The notes under the pieces were generated by a model. It made no database searches. It had not been told where the DNA came from and worked only from the letters and a program-made list of their open reading frames with translations. Shown piece after piece: positions 8,819 to 17,232 of a stretch of DNA of 64,000 bases. How positions within the stretch are numbered: position 1 is the stretch's first letter; the number at the start of each line of letters is the position of its first letter. The stretch spans positions 1-64,000 of the forward strand of contig JANQLK010000042.1 of assembly GCA_028280615.1 (NCBI GenBank), in the 5' to 3' direction. This stretch comes from Woeseiaceae bacterium. GTDB taxonomy: Bacteria > Pseudomonadota > Gammaproteobacteria > Steroidobacterales > Woeseiaceae. The position numbers were made by a program, and so were the translations under genes.

Positions 8819-9673
8819 ATGTCTGAGAACAAGCAACAATATCCCGTGCAGGGCGCCGGCCTGGGACTGCGTCGGGCGCTCACCGACACGCTCATGCAGT
8901 CGCCTCCCGCGGACGTCGACTTCATGGAGGTTGCCCCCGAGAACTGGATTCACGTCGGCGGCATCCTCGCAAAGAAGCTGCGCTTCTTCACCGAACGCTA
9001 CCCGTTCCTGATTCACGGCCTGTCACTGTCCATCGGCTCGCCCGCGCCGCTGGACGAGCAGCTGGTTCTGGACATCAAGGCCTTCATGGCCGAGCACGGC
9101 ATTCGCATGTACTCGGAGCACCTGAGCTACTGCGGAGACGACGGCCACCTGTACGACCTGATGCCGATTCCGTTCACCGAGGACGCGGTCAGGTACGTTG
9201 CCGAACGCGTCCGCCGGGTGCAGGACATACTCGAACAGCGCATCGCGCTCGAGAACGTCTCTTACTACGCGCCGACGGACACATCGATGAGCGAGGACGA
9301 CTTCACGCTCGCGGTGCTCGAGGAAGCCGACTGCGACCTCATGCTCGACATCAATAACATCGTCGTGAACAGCATCAATCACAAATACGATGCGAGCGCG
9401 TTTCTCAACCGCATGCCGGCCGAGCGAATTCGCTATTTCCACATCGCGGGTCACTACGTCGAGGCCGAAGACCTGCGCGTCGATACCCATGGTGCACCGG
9501 TCGACAAGCAGGCCTGGGAGTTGCTTGCCGAGGCCTATGCCAGATTCGGTCCCGTGCCGACGCTGCTCGAACGCGACTTCAACTTCCCGCCCATCGAGGA
9601 ATTGCTCGATGAGGTCCGGCGCATCAAGTCGCTGCAAGCCGAATACCGGCATCCGGTAGCCGCAAATGGTTAA
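8819..9673 (+). CDS. MNIO family (DUF692) enzyme, HvfB/BufB-like
   Basis: Member of the multinuclear non-heme iron-dependent oxidative enzymes, a TIM-barrel family that modifies cysteine residues of ribosomal peptides such as methanobactins and bufferins. The 284 residues keep the family's metal-binding signatures: FMEVAPENW, IHGLSLSIG, YSEHLSYC, ALENVSYY, DINNIVVN, HIAGH and the DTHG segment near the C-terminus. The gene overlaps the downstream HvfC-like gene by 8 bases. The substrate peptide normally encoded just upstream (DUF2282 or a similar small cysteine-rich protein) is not present in the 70-base gap to the DUF1841 gene. Confidence 0.93.
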   Translation: MSENKQQYPVQGAGLGLRRALTDTLMQSPPADVDFMEVAPENWIHVGGILAKKLRFFTERYPFLIHGLSLSIGSPAPLDEQLVLDIKAFMAEHGIRMYSEHLSYCGDDGHLYDLMPIPFTEDAVRYVAERVRRVQDILEQRIALENVSYYAPTDTSMSEDDFTLAVLEEADCDLMLDINNIVVNSINHKYDASAFLNRMPAERIRYFHIAGHYVEAEDLRVDTHGAPVDKQAWELLAEAYARFGPVPTLLERDFNFPPIEELLDEVRRIKSLQAEYRHPVAANG

Positions 9674-10433
9674 GCGACCCGCGTTCCAGGACAAGCAGTA
9701 CGCATTCGCCGCGCACATTCGGGATCCCGAGCGCAGTCCCGCCCCGGAGGGCGTCGAAAACCGCCGCATGGCGATCTACCGCGAGCTGTTCTTCAACAAC
9801 TTGAAGAACCTGCTGGCCACAACCTACCCCGTTCTGCGCAAGCTGCACGACGATGCGCAATGGGAGCGCTTCATCCGGCAGTTCATGCAGAAGCACCAGG
9901 CGAAGACGCCCTACTTCCTCGAGCTGCCCGAAGAGTTCCTGGCTTTCCTGGGCAGCGAGTACGAACGCGCCGACGACGACTACCCGTTTCTCGAAGAGCT
10001 CGCACACTACGAATACATCGAACTGGCGCTGTCGGTGTCGGAGACCGAAAACGACATGCACGGTGTCGACCCGGACGGCGATCTGCTGACCCGCGCGCCA
10101 CAGAAGTCCGCGCTGTGCTGGGTATACGCCTACAGCTTTCCCGTGCACCGCATCTCCAGGGATTTCCTGCCGACCGAACCGCTCGCACAACCCGTTTATC
10201 TTGCGGTCTACCGCGATGCTCAGGACAAGGTCGGTTTTCTCGAACTCAATCCCGTATCGGCAAGCCTGTTGAACGCGCTCGACGAGAACGCGGCCGGACG
10301 GACGGGCAAGGAGCTGCTCACGGATATCGGCGTGGCGATCAACTACCCGGACGCCGATGCATTTCTCGAGCACGGCGCGGCGGCACTGAGAGAGATGCGC
10401 AAGCTCGGAATCATTACCGGGACACGGACCTGA
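9666..10433 (+). CDS. HvfC/BufC-like partner protein (DUF2063)
   Basis: Partner of MNIO enzymes, thought to recruit the precursor peptide. The 255 residues show the N-terminal DUF2063 helical domain (RRMAIYRELFFNNLKNLLATTYPVLRKL, about residues 33-60), then PYFLELPEEFLAFL and a second domain ending in GIITGTRT. It overlaps the MNIO gene, so the two are almost certainly co-translated. Without a precursor gene nearby its target is unknown. Confidence 0.9.
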   Translation: MVKRPAFQDKQYAFAAHIRDPERSPAPEGVENRRMAIYRELFFNNLKNLLATTYPVLRKLHDDAQWERFIRQFMQKHQAKTPYFLELPEEFLAFLGSEYERADDDYPFLEELAHYEYIELALSVSETENDMHGVDPDGDLLTRAPQKSALCWVYAYSFPVHRISRDFLPTEPLAQPVYLAVYRDAQDKVGFLELNPVSASLLNALDENAAGRTGKELLTDIGVAINYPDADAFLEHGAAALREMRKLGIITGTRT

Positions 10434-10458
10434 AGCTACCCGAACACGGAGTAACACC

Positions 10459-11001
10459 ATGGACAAACTCAAGGCACTGTGGACATCGGTGACCGAGATT
10501 CTGAATGCGGCGGCCGAGTGGATCGCTTTGTTGCCCATCCGCATGCTGATGGGCTACGAGTTCGCGTCGGCCGGGTTCAGAAAGCTCGATGCCAGCGAGA
10601 CGGTCTGGGGTGACGTGCCGAACTGGTTCGCGGGCACGCGCGGCGACTTCCCGTTTCCGTTCAACGTGCTGCCGATCGAACTCAGCTGGTTCCTCGTGAC
10701 CTGGACCGAGATACTCGGTGGCATCGGACTGTTCATCGGGCTGTTCACGCGATTCTGGGCCGTCAGCCTGATCATTGTCACGATCGTCGCGATATTCGGC
10801 GTGCATTGGCCGGACGAATGGAACAGTCTCGCGGACCTCTGGAAGGGCTACGTCATTACCAACAATGGCTTCGGCAACTATCGCGTGCCGCTCCTGTTCC
10901 TGGCCATGCTGTTCCCGCTGGCGTTCATCGGGCCCGGCCGGGTGTGCATGGACCGGATACTGTCGACCCATGTATTCAAAATGGGCGACCAGAAACTCTA
11001 G
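10459..11001 (+). CDS. DoxX family membrane protein (HvfX-like)
   Basis: Four- to five-helix inner-membrane protein of 180 residues. It has the DoxX-type start (IALLPIRMLMGYEFASAGFRKL) and the following TWTEILGGIGLFIGLFTRF helix. DoxX proteins commonly accompany MNIO and HvfC genes in copper-linked operons; their biochemical role is unresolved. It lies 25 bases after the HvfC-like gene with GGAGTAACACC before the ATG as a plausible ribosome-binding site. Confidence 0.88.
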   Translation: MDKLKALWTSVTEILNAAAEWIALLPIRMLMGYEFASAGFRKLDASETVWGDVPNWFAGTRGDFPFPFNVLPIELSWFLVTWTEILGGIGLFIGLFTRFWAVSLIIVTIVAIFGVHWPDEWNSLADLWKGYVITNNGFGNYRVPLLFLAMLFPLAFIGPGRVCMDRILSTHVFKMGDQKL

Positions 11002-11036
11002 CAGCGGTCCGAGAGCTTCAAGGGGAGCGAGTTCAC

Positions 11037-12542
11037 ATGATGGAAACGTTTACTTTCGCGCTTGCCGCGCTCGAAACGCTGACGATTCTGTTCGTCTTCA
11101 TGCTCGGCCTCGGTGTTCTCGCGGTCGTCATCATGTACGTCGTCGACGTCACCCAGACCACGCACACGGTTCGCCGCAACTACCCCGTCGTCGGCCGCTT
11201 CCGCTATCTCTTCGAGCACATGGGCGAGTTCTTCCGGCAGTATTTCTTCGCCCAGGATCGCGAGGAGATGCCGTTCAACCGTGCGCAGCGATCCTGGGCG
11301 TATCGCGCCGCGAAGGGCGTCGACAATACGGTCGCATTCGGATCGACGCTGAATCTGTCCCCCACGGGCACGCCGATCTTCGTCAACTGCCCGTACCCGA
11401 CGCTGGACGAGGACGCCGAGCCCGAGTCGCCGCAGCGCGTCGGTCCCTACGCGCGTCTTCCCTACGACGCACCGTCGTTTTTCAACGTCTCCGCCATGAG
11501 CTACGGGGCGCTGTCGAAGCCCGCGGTGCTCGCCCTGTCGAAGGGCTCGAAGATGGCGGGCAACTGGCTGAATACGGGAGAGGGCGGCCTGTCCGAATGG
11601 CACCTGGAGGGCGGCTGCGACATCGTGTTCCAGATCGGCACAGCCAAGTACGGCGTCCGCGATGAAAACGGCAGGCTGTCCGACGACAAGCTCCGGGAAC
11701 TCGCGGCCATAGAGCAAGTCCGCATGTTCGAGTTGAAGCTCAGCCAGGGCGCGAAGCCCGGCAAGGGCGGTATTCTGCCCGCGGCCAAGGTCACGGCTGA
11801 GATCTCCCGGATTCGCGGCATTCCCGAGGGCAGCGACTCGATCAGCCCCAACCGGCATCCCGAGATCGAGTCGGCGGCGGATCTCGTCGACATGATCAAT
11901 CACATCCGCGACGTGACGGGGAAGCCGGTCGGTTTCAAATGCGTAATCGGTGCCTGGGGCTGGCTCGAGGAGGTGTTCGAAGAGGTCAATGCGCGCTGCA
12001 TCGAGAGTGCTCCCGATTTCATTACGGTCGACTCGGGCGACGGCGGCACGGGCGCTGCACCCATGAGCCTGATGGACCACGTCGGACTGCCAATCAAGGA
12101 AAGCCTGCCGCTCGTGACCACTCTCTTGAAGAAGCACGGGCTCAAAGAGCGCGTCAAGGTCATCGCGAGCGGCAAGCTCATCAATCCCGCCGATGCGGCC
12201 GTGGCACTCTGCATGGGCGCGGATTTCGTCAATTCGGCGCGCGGCTTCATGTTTGCGTTGGGCTGTATCCAGGCGCTGCAGTGCAACAAGAACACCTGCC
12301 CGACCGGTATCACGACGCACGACAGGCGCAAGCAGCGCGGCCTGGTTCCCGAGGACAAGGCGAGACGCGTCGCGCGCTATTCCGAGACGATGCGCAAGGA
12401 GATCGGCACGATCGCGCATTCCTGTGGCGTGCCGCAACCGAGTCGGCTGCAGCCGTTTCATTGCAGGATCGTCCAGGACGACGGGCGCTCGATTCCCCTG
12501 GACGAACTGTACCCCGTGGATGCGCTCGGCCAGAGCCGTTGA
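11037..12542 (+). CDS. Membrane-anchored FMN-binding glutamate synthase-family protein
   Basis: The 501 residues correspond to the FMN/iron-sulfur synthase domain of glutamate synthase (GltB) without the amidotransferase domain. One strong membrane helix (about residues 12-38) precedes the barrel. FNVSAMSYGALSKPAVLALSKG, TGEGGLSEWH and KLSQGAKPGKGGILP match the FMN/2-oxoglutarate site. CIQALQCNKNTCPTG matches the [3Fe-4S] cysteines (C-x5-C-x4-C). Such stand-alone proteins are usually of unproven activity. The start is the first of two adjacent ATGs behind AAGGGGAGCGAG. The gene follows the DoxX gene by 35 bases, suggesting one operon with the MNIO cluster. Confidence 0.9.
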   Translation: MMETFTFALAALETLTILFVFMLGLGVLAVVIMYVVDVTQTTHTVRRNYPVVGRFRYLFEHMGEFFRQYFFAQDREEMPFNRAQRSWAYRAAKGVDNTVAFGSTLNLSPTGTPIFVNCPYPTLDEDAEPESPQRVGPYARLPYDAPSFFNVSAMSYGALSKPAVLALSKGSKMAGNWLNTGEGGLSEWHLEGGCDIVFQIGTAKYGVRDENGRLSDDKLRELAAIEQVRMFELKLSQGAKPGKGGILPAAKVTAEISRIRGIPEGSDSISPNRHPEIESAADLVDMINHIRDVTGKPVGFKCVIGAWGWLEEVFEEVNARCIESAPDFITVDSGDGGTGAAPMSLMDHVGLPIKESLPLVTTLLKKHGLKERVKVIASGKLINPADAAVALCMGADFVNSARGFMFALGCIQALQCNKNTCPTGITTHDRRKQRGLVPEDKARRVARYSETMRKEIGTIAHSCGVPQPSRLQPFHCRIVQDDGRSIPLDELYPVDALGQSR

Positions 12543-12638
12543 CGAACCCGCTCAGTCGCGCAATCACATTCAGCCAGCGCCTCGCGAATCTGAATCGCGT
12601 TGAATCCCCGCAGCGTCTCGGGCGCTAGCCTGCCGGAA

Positions 12639-12652
12639 ATGTTTGGAAACAT
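12639..12652. promoter_or_regulatory. Palindromic operator candidate upstream of the TonB receptor
   Basis: ATGTTT-GG-AAACAT is a perfect 6-bp inverted repeat with a 2-base centre, 52 bases before the receptor start. The shape suits a dimeric regulator such as a LacI- or TetR-type protein. No regulator gene is adjacent, so the ligand and factor are unknown. Confidence 0.35.
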
Positions 12653-12704
12653 CCCGTCACAGCGGTGAAACCAGACCGCGATCCACTTCTGGTGTAATTG
12701 AGTG

Positions 12705-15113
12705 ATGAATGTGATCACGTACTGGTTTCGAGCGCTGAGCGCGACAGTGTTGTTCGTCTCTCTCGCCTGCTTCGGCAGCGCCTACGCGCAGGCTGACACG
12801 GGCGCGATCGAGGTCAGGGCCGTCGACGCCGGCACGCGCCGCCCGAAAGCCGGCATCGACATTACGATTGCCGGGCGCGGCAACCGGGCCGGCGCGCCCG
12901 TAACCCGTTCCACGGGCACGGACGGAACCGTACTGTTCGACAAGCTGCCGGCCGGCCTGTACGACGTCACGGCCAGCGGCGCCGGCATCGTCGCGGCCCG
13001 CGAGCCCAGCGTGCGGGTCTCGCTGCGCAAAACCACGCCGCTCGAGTTGAACCTGCTCGAGGCGAACGCGCAGATCGAGGAAGTCGTCGTTGTGGCACGG
13101 GCGCTGCAGGCCGATCGCTACGGCTCGGTCAGCAGCTCGATCCTGAATCGTGAGGAGCTGCGCAGCGCCGTGGGCACCGGCAGCGACGTCATGCGCGCAC
13201 TCGACGGACTGCCCGGGCTGATTTCGACCGGGGACTTCGCGAACTTCACGGTGCGCGGTCGCGGGCCGCGTGACAACCTGATCTTCGTGGACGGGCTGCC
13301 GTTCGACAAGGTCGTGCATTTCGACCAGACGCTCGGCGAGGACGAAGATATAGGCGGCGGCGGTCGCTTTTCGATCTTCGCGCCGAACTCGATCGCGAAC
13401 GCCGAGTTCTCTCCCGGCGGCTGGAGCGCGGCTTTCGGCGGCCGATCGGGGTCCTTGCTCGAGCTCAACGTTGCCGGCGGCTCGCCCACCCCGAGCGCCA
13501 GCCTGCGAATCGATATCGCCGGCGTCGAACTCATCTACGAAGGGCCGAGCGGTTTTCACGACGATACGACGATGTTCCTGACGGGCCGGAGCTTCGACTT
13601 CGGCCGCGTCTTCGAAACCATCGACCAGGCGGACATCGGCAGTCCCGAACTCTCGGACTTCATCGTCAAGACCGTAACCGAGTTCGACGCCGACAACACC
13701 GTCGAGGTCCTCGCGATACTGGCGCCCGAACGGTACACGCGGGACATCGACAACGTGCTCGAAGCCGAGAATTTCGAGGACGTCGGGCTGATCGAATCGG
13801 AGCAGGATCTAGGGCTCCTCGGCGTCACGTGGCGCCGGCTGGTCGGCGACAACGCGGAATGGACGAATCGACTTTATTTCAGGGACAGTGACAAGACCTC
13901 CTCCGAGGGCGAAGCCTTTCCCGACCTCGTACCCGAGGGCACGCCGGCGGCCGACATTCCGGTCAACGAGCGCATCCTGACGATCCGCGAGCAGGAGTCG
14001 GAACTGGGCTGGCGCTCCGATTTCGCGACCGAAAGCCGCTTCGGGCCGCTGAGCGCCGGAATCAGGCTGACGCAAATCGACCTCGACTACACGACGGTTT
14101 TACGCGAAGACTGGATCCGATACGTATACCGCAGCACGGATCCGCGCCCGCCGGGCCAGGATTACATCGTCCTTACGCCTGACGACGTCAACTCGGCCTA
14201 TGCTCAGGCCGAGACGAGCTTCGCCGTATTCGGCGAACAGGTCTTCGAGATCGGAGACTGGGATCTGCGCGCGGGTCTGCGCTACGACCGCGACGGATTC
14301 GCGGACGAATCGCTCGTGTCGCCGCGGCTGGCGCTGAACGGGCGCCTGACGAGCGACCTGCGCCTGTCCGCGACGGCCGGTGTGTTCTACCAGTCGCCGC
14401 GCGCGCTCGTCCGGGCAGCGAATCCCGACAACTTCGACGTTCGGAACGAGCGCATCACGCACACGAGCATCGGCGCCTCGTACGACTTCGGGGCTAACTG
14501 GAACGTACTCGTCGAACCCTACTACCAGCGGCTTGACGATCTGATCGTCGCCGAGGGCAGGACGTCCGGGCGGGTGAGCAACGCCGGCGAAGGCACCAAC
14601 TATGGCGTGGACGTCGTCCTGTCCCGCTATTTCAACAGCGGCTGGTTCGCGAATGCGACCTATTCCTACAACAACGCGGAGCGCAACGACGGTGACGGCA
14701 CGGCCGACTACCCGTTCGACTTCAGCCGCACGCACTTTTTCACAGTAGGCGGAAGCTGGGAGATCAATTCGCGCTGGAAGATAGGCGCGCGGTGGAAGTA
14801 CGCCAGCGGCAGACCGAGCGACGACTTCGTGATCAACGCGGACGTCCTCGGGGCCGGGCAGCCGCTCCGGTTCTCGAAGGAGTTGACGACGCGCAACACG
14901 CGCACGCTCGAGGACTATCACTCGCTGAACGTACGCGTAGACTACCGGCGGCCGATCGGTTTCGTCGACCTGGTCGCCTTCGTCGACGTGATTAACGTCT
15001 ACGGCGGACCCGGCGCGAGTAGCGAGGAGTTCGACCCGATCAACGGCGGCAACATCGACGACGAAGACAGCCCGTTCCCGATCATCGGCCTGATCTTCGA
15101 ACGCTCCTGGTAG
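12705..15113 (+). CDS. TonB-dependent outer membrane receptor
   Basis: Outer-membrane importer of 802 residues energised by TonB. A signal peptide ends at about residue 29 (GSAYAQA). A carboxypeptidase-regulatory-like beta-sandwich follows (about residues 34-105). Next come a TonB-box-like stretch (QIEEVVVVARAL), the plug domain (SDVMRALDGLPGLIS, VRGRGPRDNLIFVDGLPF) and a 22-stranded barrel ending in the aromatic terminus LIFERSW. The ATG follows an in-frame GTG by one codon and is preferred. The substrate cannot be told from the sequence; no transport genes adjoin it. Confidence 0.93.
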   Translation: MNVITYWFRALSATVLFVSLACFGSAYAQADTGAIEVRAVDAGTRRPKAGIDITIAGRGNRAGAPVTRSTGTDGTVLFDKLPAGLYDVTASGAGIVAAREPSVRVSLRKTTPLELNLLEANAQIEEVVVVARALQADRYGSVSSSILNREELRSAVGTGSDVMRALDGLPGLISTGDFANFTVRGRGPRDNLIFVDGLPFDKVVHFDQTLGEDEDIGGGGRFSIFAPNSIANAEFSPGGWSAAFGGRSGSLLELNVAGGSPTPSASLRIDIAGVELIYEGPSGFHDDTTMFLTGRSFDFGRVFETIDQADIGSPELSDFIVKTVTEFDADNTVEVLAILAPERYTRDIDNVLEAENFEDVGLIESEQDLGLLGVTWRRLVGDNAEWTNRLYFRDSDKTSSEGEAFPDLVPEGTPAADIPVNERILTIREQESELGWRSDFATESRFGPLSAGIRLTQIDLDYTTVLREDWIRYVYRSTDPRPPGQDYIVLTPDDVNSAYAQAETSFAVFGEQVFEIGDWDLRAGLRYDRDGFADESLVSPRLALNGRLTSDLRLSATAGVFYQSPRALVRAANPDNFDVRNERITHTSIGASYDFGANWNVLVEPYYQRLDDLIVAEGRTSGRVSNAGEGTNYGVDVVLSRYFNSGWFANATYSYNNAERNDGDGTADYPFDFSRTHFFTVGGSWEINSRWKIGARWKYASGRPSDDFVINADVLGAGQPLRFSKELTTRNTRTLEDYHSLNVRVDYRRPIGFVDLVAFVDVINVYGGPGASSEEFDPINGGNIDDEDSPFPIIGLIFERSW

Positions 15114-15155
15114 CATCGCGGGCGGCCGATGCGCTCAATCGATTCGCCGCGCCGC

Positions 15156-15380
15156 TCAGGACGATGCGCGAGCGTTCCCGCCCTCGAGGCCGAAGACCCT
15201 GCTGATCACGATGGCGGCCGGGCAAAACCCCGTAAACGCCTGCTGAAACAGGTTCGCGCCGACAAAGACCGTCAGCCAGACGAAACCGGGATGGACGAAG
15301 TGCGTCAGCATCACCGACAGCAGCACCATCGCGCCCGCGAAAGCCTCGACGGCGTGTTCCAAAGACATTTTTCGAGCCAT
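15156..15380 (-). CDS. DUF2892 (YgaP-type transmembrane) protein
   Basis: A 74-residue inner-membrane protein with two hydrophobic helices (about residues 10-30 and 33-60) and the family motif FTGFCPAAIVISRVFGL, in which the cysteine is conserved. In E. coli YgaP the same domain is the membrane part of a rhodanese; here it stands alone. GGGAGATAAGCA precedes the ATG. An AT-rich inverted repeat lies about 100 bases upstream and is a candidate operator. Confidence 0.85.
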   Translation of the reverse strand: MARKMSLEHAVEAFAGAMVLLSVMLTHFVHPGFVWLTVFVGANLFQQAFTGFCPAAIVISRVFGLEGGNARASS

Positions 15381-15476
15381 TGCTTATCTCCCGGTCGGGC
15401 CGCGGCTTCTGGCCGGTCTGCGTCAATTTCCAAAGCGACGGGTCTCGGGCCGGGCCATATCAATATTCAATAACTC

Positions 15477-15498
15477 TAAATTAGTTTTTTCTAATTTA
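15477..15498. promoter_or_regulatory. AT-rich inverted repeat, candidate operator of the DUF2892 gene
   Basis: TAAATTAG-TTTTTT-CTAATTTA, an 8-bp perfect inverted repeat in a strikingly AT-rich patch of otherwise GC-rich DNA. It sits upstream of the minus-strand DUF2892 gene and downstream of the CorC-type gene. It resembles sites used by ArsR-family sulfur-sensing repressors of the BigR/YgaV type, which often control DUF2892 genes; this assignment is an inference. It could also act as a weak terminator, though the T run is in the loop. Confidence 0.45.
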
Positions 15499-15528
15499 CA
15501 AGCTATAGCCGGGTCAAGTCTGCCTTCG

Positions 15529-16782
15529 TCAGCCGGGGCTACCCTCATCCCGGGCCGCCTTGCTGAGCACGAGCATCCGTGCGCGGCGCTCGTCGGCGCG
15601 CAGGACTTCCACGTCGTAGCCGCGCCATGAGATCCGATCGCCCGGAACGGGAATGGATTCGAGGCGCTCGGCGACCAAGCCGCCGATCGTCGATACGCCC
15701 TCCTCGCGCTCCCATGGCATGCCGAGCTGCTCCGCGAGCCGCCGAAGGTCGACGCCGGCGCGGACGACGAGCGCCCCGTCCGGCCGCCGGTAGAAGTCGC
15801 GGGTTGCCGTGTCGTATTCGTCGTGGATTTCGCCGACGATTTCTTCGATCAGGTCCTCGAGCGTCGCAATGCCCTCCACGGCGCCGTACTCGTCGACGAC
15901 GACCGCCAGATGGCGACGCGACGCCTGGTACAAGGTCAGCAGGCGCGGCAGCGGCAGGCTCTCGGGCACGACCAGGGTTTCCTGCACGACGGCGTCCCAG
16001 TCGATGCCGTCACCGTCGTTCCGGAGCAACCACGAATACAGCCGCTTGGCGAGTACGACGCCGCTGATGTCGTCGAGGTCGCCGCTCGGCGAGAAAGGAA
16101 AGCGGCTGTGGCCGCTGTTCTCGATGAGGCTGATCGCTTCGTCGCGCTGCATCGTCGCCGACAGCATGTATACGTCTTCGCGCGGCAACATGATGTCAAC
16201 GGCGCTCAGCTTACGAAGCTGCGACGCGCCGACGATCATGCCGGCCGTCCGCTCTCCCACGGCGCCTTCGGCGCGTCCGAGGGCCGCCATGAGCCGGATT
16301 TCCTCGGCCGATGTTATCGGGGCCTGACGATCGCCGCGCAGCGACCGTGAGATGCGCTCGCTGACCAATACCAGCGGCTTCAGCGCGATGGTCAGCGCCC
16401 GAATGCCAAATGCCACCGGAACGGCCAGTGCCGTCGCGTAGCTGACGCCCAGGGTCTTCGGAATGATCTCGGTGAACAGCAGCACGGCAAGCGTGAACAA
16501 CAGCGAAAACAGCCACAGCGTTGCCGGATCGAACACGCGAGTGTAGCTCGCACCTGCCACGGCCGCACCGATCGTATGCGCCGCCGTGTTCAGGATCAGG
16601 ATTGCCGCTATCGGCACGTCGATGTTGTCCTTGAAGCGCGCCAGCAGGCGGCCGGCGCGAGCGGCCGTGCCCGCCAGCGCCTCGATCTGCGGCCGCGTGA
16701 TCGCGAGCAGCACGGATTCGAAAATCGAGCACAGGAAGGAAACGACGAGGACGACCAGGACGGCCACGGTGAAGGTCAGCAT
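15529..16782 (-). CDS. CNNM/CorC-type transporter with DUF21, CBS pair and CorC_HlyC domains
   Basis: Membrane protein of 417 residues, likely a divalent-cation (Mg2+ or Co2+) exporter or regulator. The DUF21 domain (about residues 1-180, four helices) contains ILNTAAHTIGAA and FTEIIPKTLGVSYA. Two CBS motifs follow: VDIMLPREDVYML, and VVVDEYGAVEGIATLEDLIEEIVGEI with its characteristic loop. A C-terminal CorC_HlyC domain covers about residues 335-410. A palindromic element begins close upstream of its start (16809-16966) and may have altered its promoter. Confidence 0.9.
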   Translation of the reverse strand: MLTFTVAVLVVLVVSFLCSIFESVLLAITRPQIEALAGTAARAGRLLARFKDNIDVPIAAILILNTAAHTIGAAVAGASYTRVFDPATLWLFSLLFTLAVLLFTEIIPKTLGVSYATALAVPVAFGIRALTIALKPLVLVSERISRSLRGDRQAPITSAEEIRLMAALGRAEGAVGERTAGMIVGASQLRKLSAVDIMLPREDVYMLSATMQRDEAISLIENSGHSRFPFSPSGDLDDISGVVLAKRLYSWLLRNDGDGIDWDAVVQETLVVPESLPLPRLLTLYQASRRHLAVVVDEYGAVEGIATLEDLIEEIVGEIHDEYDTATRDFYRRPDGALVVRAGVDLRRLAEQLGMPWEREEGVSTIGGLVAERLESIPVPGDRISWRGYDVEVLRADERRARMLVLSKAARDEGSPG

Positions 16783-16808
16783 GAGTGCTCCGTGAGTGTT
16801 CGGGACTA

Positions 16809-16966
16809 GTGTCCTGTCCCGTTAATTCGTTGAACAATTCGCCGCGTCTTTTTGCGTCTGGCGGCGTTGCGGCTCCTCGCCATAGCCCGCTATGACTCGT
16901 CGCCGCGCCTTGCCAGCCACAAAAATCCGCTGCCGACTTATTCAACCAATTAACGGCACAGCACAC
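16809..16966. repeat. MITE-like palindromic element, complete copy
   Basis: Terminal inverted repeats 16809-16837 and 16938-16966 match at 25 of 29 positions (outer end GTGTCCTGTCCCG). The interior (CTGGCGGCGTTGCGG ... CATAGC-CCG-CTATG ... CGCGCCTTGCCAGC) is also roughly self-complementary, so the whole 158 bp can fold into one hairpin. TA precedes the left end. A second copy of the core is at 1-105, and the outer 12 bp recur at 23912-23996. No open reading frame. Most simply a non-autonomous transposable element. Confidence 0.8.
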
Positions 16967-17232
16967 CAGAGACCGCTTCCAAGACTACGCGGTGTCACTG
17001 CTTCCGGCGAGCGCTCCATCGTGCCCTGGGGAACCACACCCGCGACGAAAGCGGACAAAAAGGCCGCCGCCGACGGCCAGGCCACAACCTTCGGCTGCAC
17101 ATGCGTTCCGTCTCGAAACGTCGCAGCCGGGCCAGACGCTCGATTTACCGGTATATTCGCGATGGTGCCGCAGCCAGGCTCGACACCGGAGACTGGTTGG
17201 AACCGGCGCAGCTTCTGAGAGGACAGGCGCAG
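16967..17232. other. Gene-free stretch between the palindromic element and the next gene
   Basis: About 266 bases with no convincing gene, hairpin or terminator. An open frame runs in from an upstream ATG at 17101 into the next gene, but its first 44 codons are arginine-rich and not protein-like. GAGAGGA at about 17215-17221 is the probable ribosome-binding site for the GTG start at 17233. Confidence 0.4.
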
